This document shows, one piece after another, positions 61,491 through 64,000 of a stretch of 64,000 nt of DNA (positions within the stretch are counted from its first letter, which is position 1; each line of letters starts with the position of its first letter). The translations under genes were made by a program, and so were the position numbers. Origin of the DNA: Lichenostomus cassidix (taxonomy: Eukaryota; Chordata; Aves; Passeriformes; Meliphagidae); the NCBI GenBank assembly GCA_008360975.2, contig CM039182.1, forward strand, positions 82,367,405 through 82,431,404. Direction: 5' to 3'. A model generated the notes under the pieces. The model was not told where the DNA came from. It saw only the letters and a program-made list of their open reading frames with translations, and did no database searches.

Positions 61491-64000
61491 TTTATTAGTG
61501 CTCTTCCAATTAAGGTCAAAACAAGCACAAAAACCTAAACTTTGAGATCCTTTTCCATTTTTCACTTGGTCTGGCATATATGCAGGCAAACCTTACAAAG
61601 TGTCAGCTAGGGAAAAAGTGTGAATACTTAAAAAAATCAATCCCTATTTTCTTTAATGTCAACTAAAATAATATGTGAAATCCATCTTCTGGAGTTACTC
61701 ACAACAGTTGAAAAAGGAGCTTTCAATTCAGTGAAAGAATTGGTCATGTAATCTGAAATTTGTGTCTGTGGCTGAGATGAAACCAAGAGAAATGAAGGAT
61801 GCATGAGTCCAAATCTTGATGGGTATAAATTAATGAAGCTCCTTTGCAGGAGACCTAGACCAGAGGAGATCAATGAGGAGATCAGAAATTTAGTGAGTTG
61901 ATGACATGTAGAGTTTGCTATATGAGTTTTTTCCATGCAAGATATTGCTCTACTGCTTTGCATTCTTCTCTAACCTTCAAAAGAAATATTTTAAAATATA
62001 GTTATGTTACTACCTTACTATTGTGATTTTGTCATTATTTGTATTATATACTACCAGCAAGCTCCGGTTATGTTATGATATCACTGGTTTCAGGCACTTC
62101 AGGTTCATAAACTTGAATTGACTGTTTTTGTTCATAAGAGTTGAAAAGGACTGCATGTGTTTTGAGAAAGGTGTTTTAAGACGTGAACAGAACATAAAAT
62201 AACATGTTCTGCAAATCTGACTCAAACGTCATCATATTTGATAGTTTAGGGATTTTTTTACTTTCAGCAGAAACCAGAGGAAAAGGGCAGTAAATGGTGA
62301 GTGGCTTCATTTGAGGACAAGGGACCTTGGAGGAGTGAACTGAAACGATACTGTTGATACAACAAAGAATATGCAGAGTAAAAACTGAGTCCTGGCAACA
62401 GGAAATGTATGCTTCTCTGCTCATCCAGTCCTTGCTGCTGCTGTGCTGTCTCCTCTCACTTCTAATGTTCCGACTGACAGTTTATAGAATTTTTTTTCTG
62501 GGCATGTGATCACACTACATTTGAGGTAGGCTGTCTGGAAAAAGCAGAATGCACAATTTGAAAGGGGTTTCTTCAGTTTTGTTCCTCATTCACAGAGAAA
62601 AGGACCACTGGTAATATCAGAGCTGTGGGTACGGATTCTTCACTATTTATAGATGATTAATGTTTTGTATTTTCCTCTTGTTGATGCATCTGCTTTGCAG
62701 ACAGGATGCAAGGATTGTTCAGTCTGCAGGTGGTAGGAGCAAGCATCAACCCAACTCAGCTACCTGAGTGCCACTGTGCATCTACCCAGAACGTGCACAC
62801 AAAAACACGGTACTTGCTCTGCAACAGGTTCTAAAATTCATTAAAAGGGCTTTTAGAGGGTCTTCAAAAAGTAAAAAATAAGTCTCCCACTCATGAAGTC
62901 TTGGCTCCCCAGTCTCAATGGGATGTTGGTGCAGAAAGCTCAGAGAAAGAAGATGAATACTGCTGCTTGAAGTTGTGTATTCTTTGGTTATTACAAGGGA
63001 ACAAAGGGAGCTGCAGCCTTTAGGGTTCGTGCCTGTATCTTGACATGATTTTAGGTTTTGCTAGAAAATTCACAACACTGTTCAGGTTCTTCTGCGTATT
63101 CACCAATGAGAATAGTCTTTAATTTCTGTTTTCATCAAAGCTAGGAGAGCTTCTGTAGGGTTCTCTGAGGATCGTGACTGATCACAGGGCTTCCTGTGTT
63201 TCAGACTTTGGACTGTCTACCTGGTGGCTCCTCTATATATCAGTGCAGGAAATTTAATATTAATGTAGCCTCAATATTTAAATGATGTCATATTGCATGC
63301 ACACTCTCAGGGAGGAGTTGAAACACACCCAATATCATCAGTATTGTGAAACTGAGGAATTATTAAAAAGCCCCCAAAAACATCAGAAAAAAAGACTGAT
63401 ATTCCTGAAACTGCCATACACACATTTTCTCACTACTAAGTAACTCAGCTTAGTTTAGGAAAACCACCAGGTTTTTATCAAACTTTGTTGGGCTTGAGAA
63501 CAAATAAAGACCATTGTTGAAAATTTGAAATTAAGTAGGTATACTGTGATGATGTTACAAGCAATTTAAAGATTAATGGTGGCTTCTTAATATATCTGTT
63601 ACTATCAATTTCAGAAAACCAGCTAAAGCCACTCAGACAGCTTTGGTCTCCATCTATGCTTCCTACAAGTACTCCGAGCTCTAATTGAGACAACAAAAAA
63701 TTGTATTAGTTTCCAATGTGTCACTTATCTGAAGTCACTGAAATGTTATTTATTCAGCAAAATGTACTTTGCTTTTGAAAATCAGTTCATTGAACCAGAT
63801 GACCTGCTGCTGGTAAGACTACACGGAAAAAATTCATGTGCATGGTGTCTCATGATTCAAAAATGCATATAAGCTCACTTATTTCTATTGCTTAAACAGA
63901 TCCAAATATCTCCTATTCACAAGGACATTTGAAATATGGAATGTAAAATATAAAGCTTCAGATTTTGCCAGTTTCCATAATTTAATATGAACTTCTATAT

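Larger units (their letters stand above)
58241..64000. other. Unique non-coding sequence
   Basis: No gene recognised in about 5.8 kb. Small tandem duplications are at 60954-60992 and 61441-61490. Overlapping frames at 58757-59062 (plus, 102 codons) and 58825-59031 (minus) have no identifiable domain. The 108-codon minus frame at 61637-61963 is likewise unrecognised. Confidence 0.55.

Overview
This window reads as non-coding DNA from a bird nuclear genome. The organism call rests on repeats: several fragments of CR1, the LINE that dominates avian genomes, are present, several of them carrying the conserved CR1 3' end. There are also several long terminal repeats (LTRs) of the ERVL and ERVK types common in birds. 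Base composition is AT-rich, CpG is scarce, and poly-A/T and TA-type simple repeats are frequent. I cannot name the species; family assignments come from memory of avian repeats and were not searched.

No protein-coding gene can be supported. The longest open frames (about 202, 170 and 161 codons) lie inside repeats, on or antisense to CR1 or LTR sequence. The longest frame outside an obvious repeat is about 140 codons (1526-1948) and resembles nothing I recognise. No rRNA, tRNA, CRISPR array or bacterial-type operon is visible. The window is most likely an intergenic desert or the interior of a very long intron.

Layout: 1-2079 unique sequence; 2080-2232 an old CR1 piece; 2233-6716 unique sequence; 6722-7315 a solo ERVL-type LTR (minus) with a perfect 5-bp target duplication; 7463-7588 a large TA/CATA microsatellite; 7589-17039 unique sequence with a quasi-palindrome at 13787-13833; 17040-17850 an LTR-like block directly followed by a CR1 (17856-18588, minus); 18589-27942 unique; 27943-28066 short CR1; about 29575-30750 an ERVL-type LTR (plus) split by a CR1 inserted in the opposite orientation; about 33107-33750 a possible LTR; about 36300-37550 a CR1 (plus) with reverse transcriptase remains; 42159-42710 an ERVL-type LTR (minus) and 42951-43448 an ERVK-type LTR (plus); 43455-52300 unique; 52301-52391 short CR1; 55853-56877 a solo ERVL-type LTR (plus) with a nearly perfect target duplication; 57184-58240 a CR1 (minus) with reverse transcriptase motifs and an in-frame stop; 58241-64000 unique with small tandem duplications.

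The clearest history is retrotransposon activity: solo LTRs bounded by target-site duplications, a nested CR1-in-LTR insertion that gives a relative order of events, and CR1 copies disabled at identifiable codons. A few splice-signal-bounded open stretches (35444-35566, 6082-6282, 39267 onward, 7882-7898) are listed as leads, not genes. I found no strong candidate for a new biological system.
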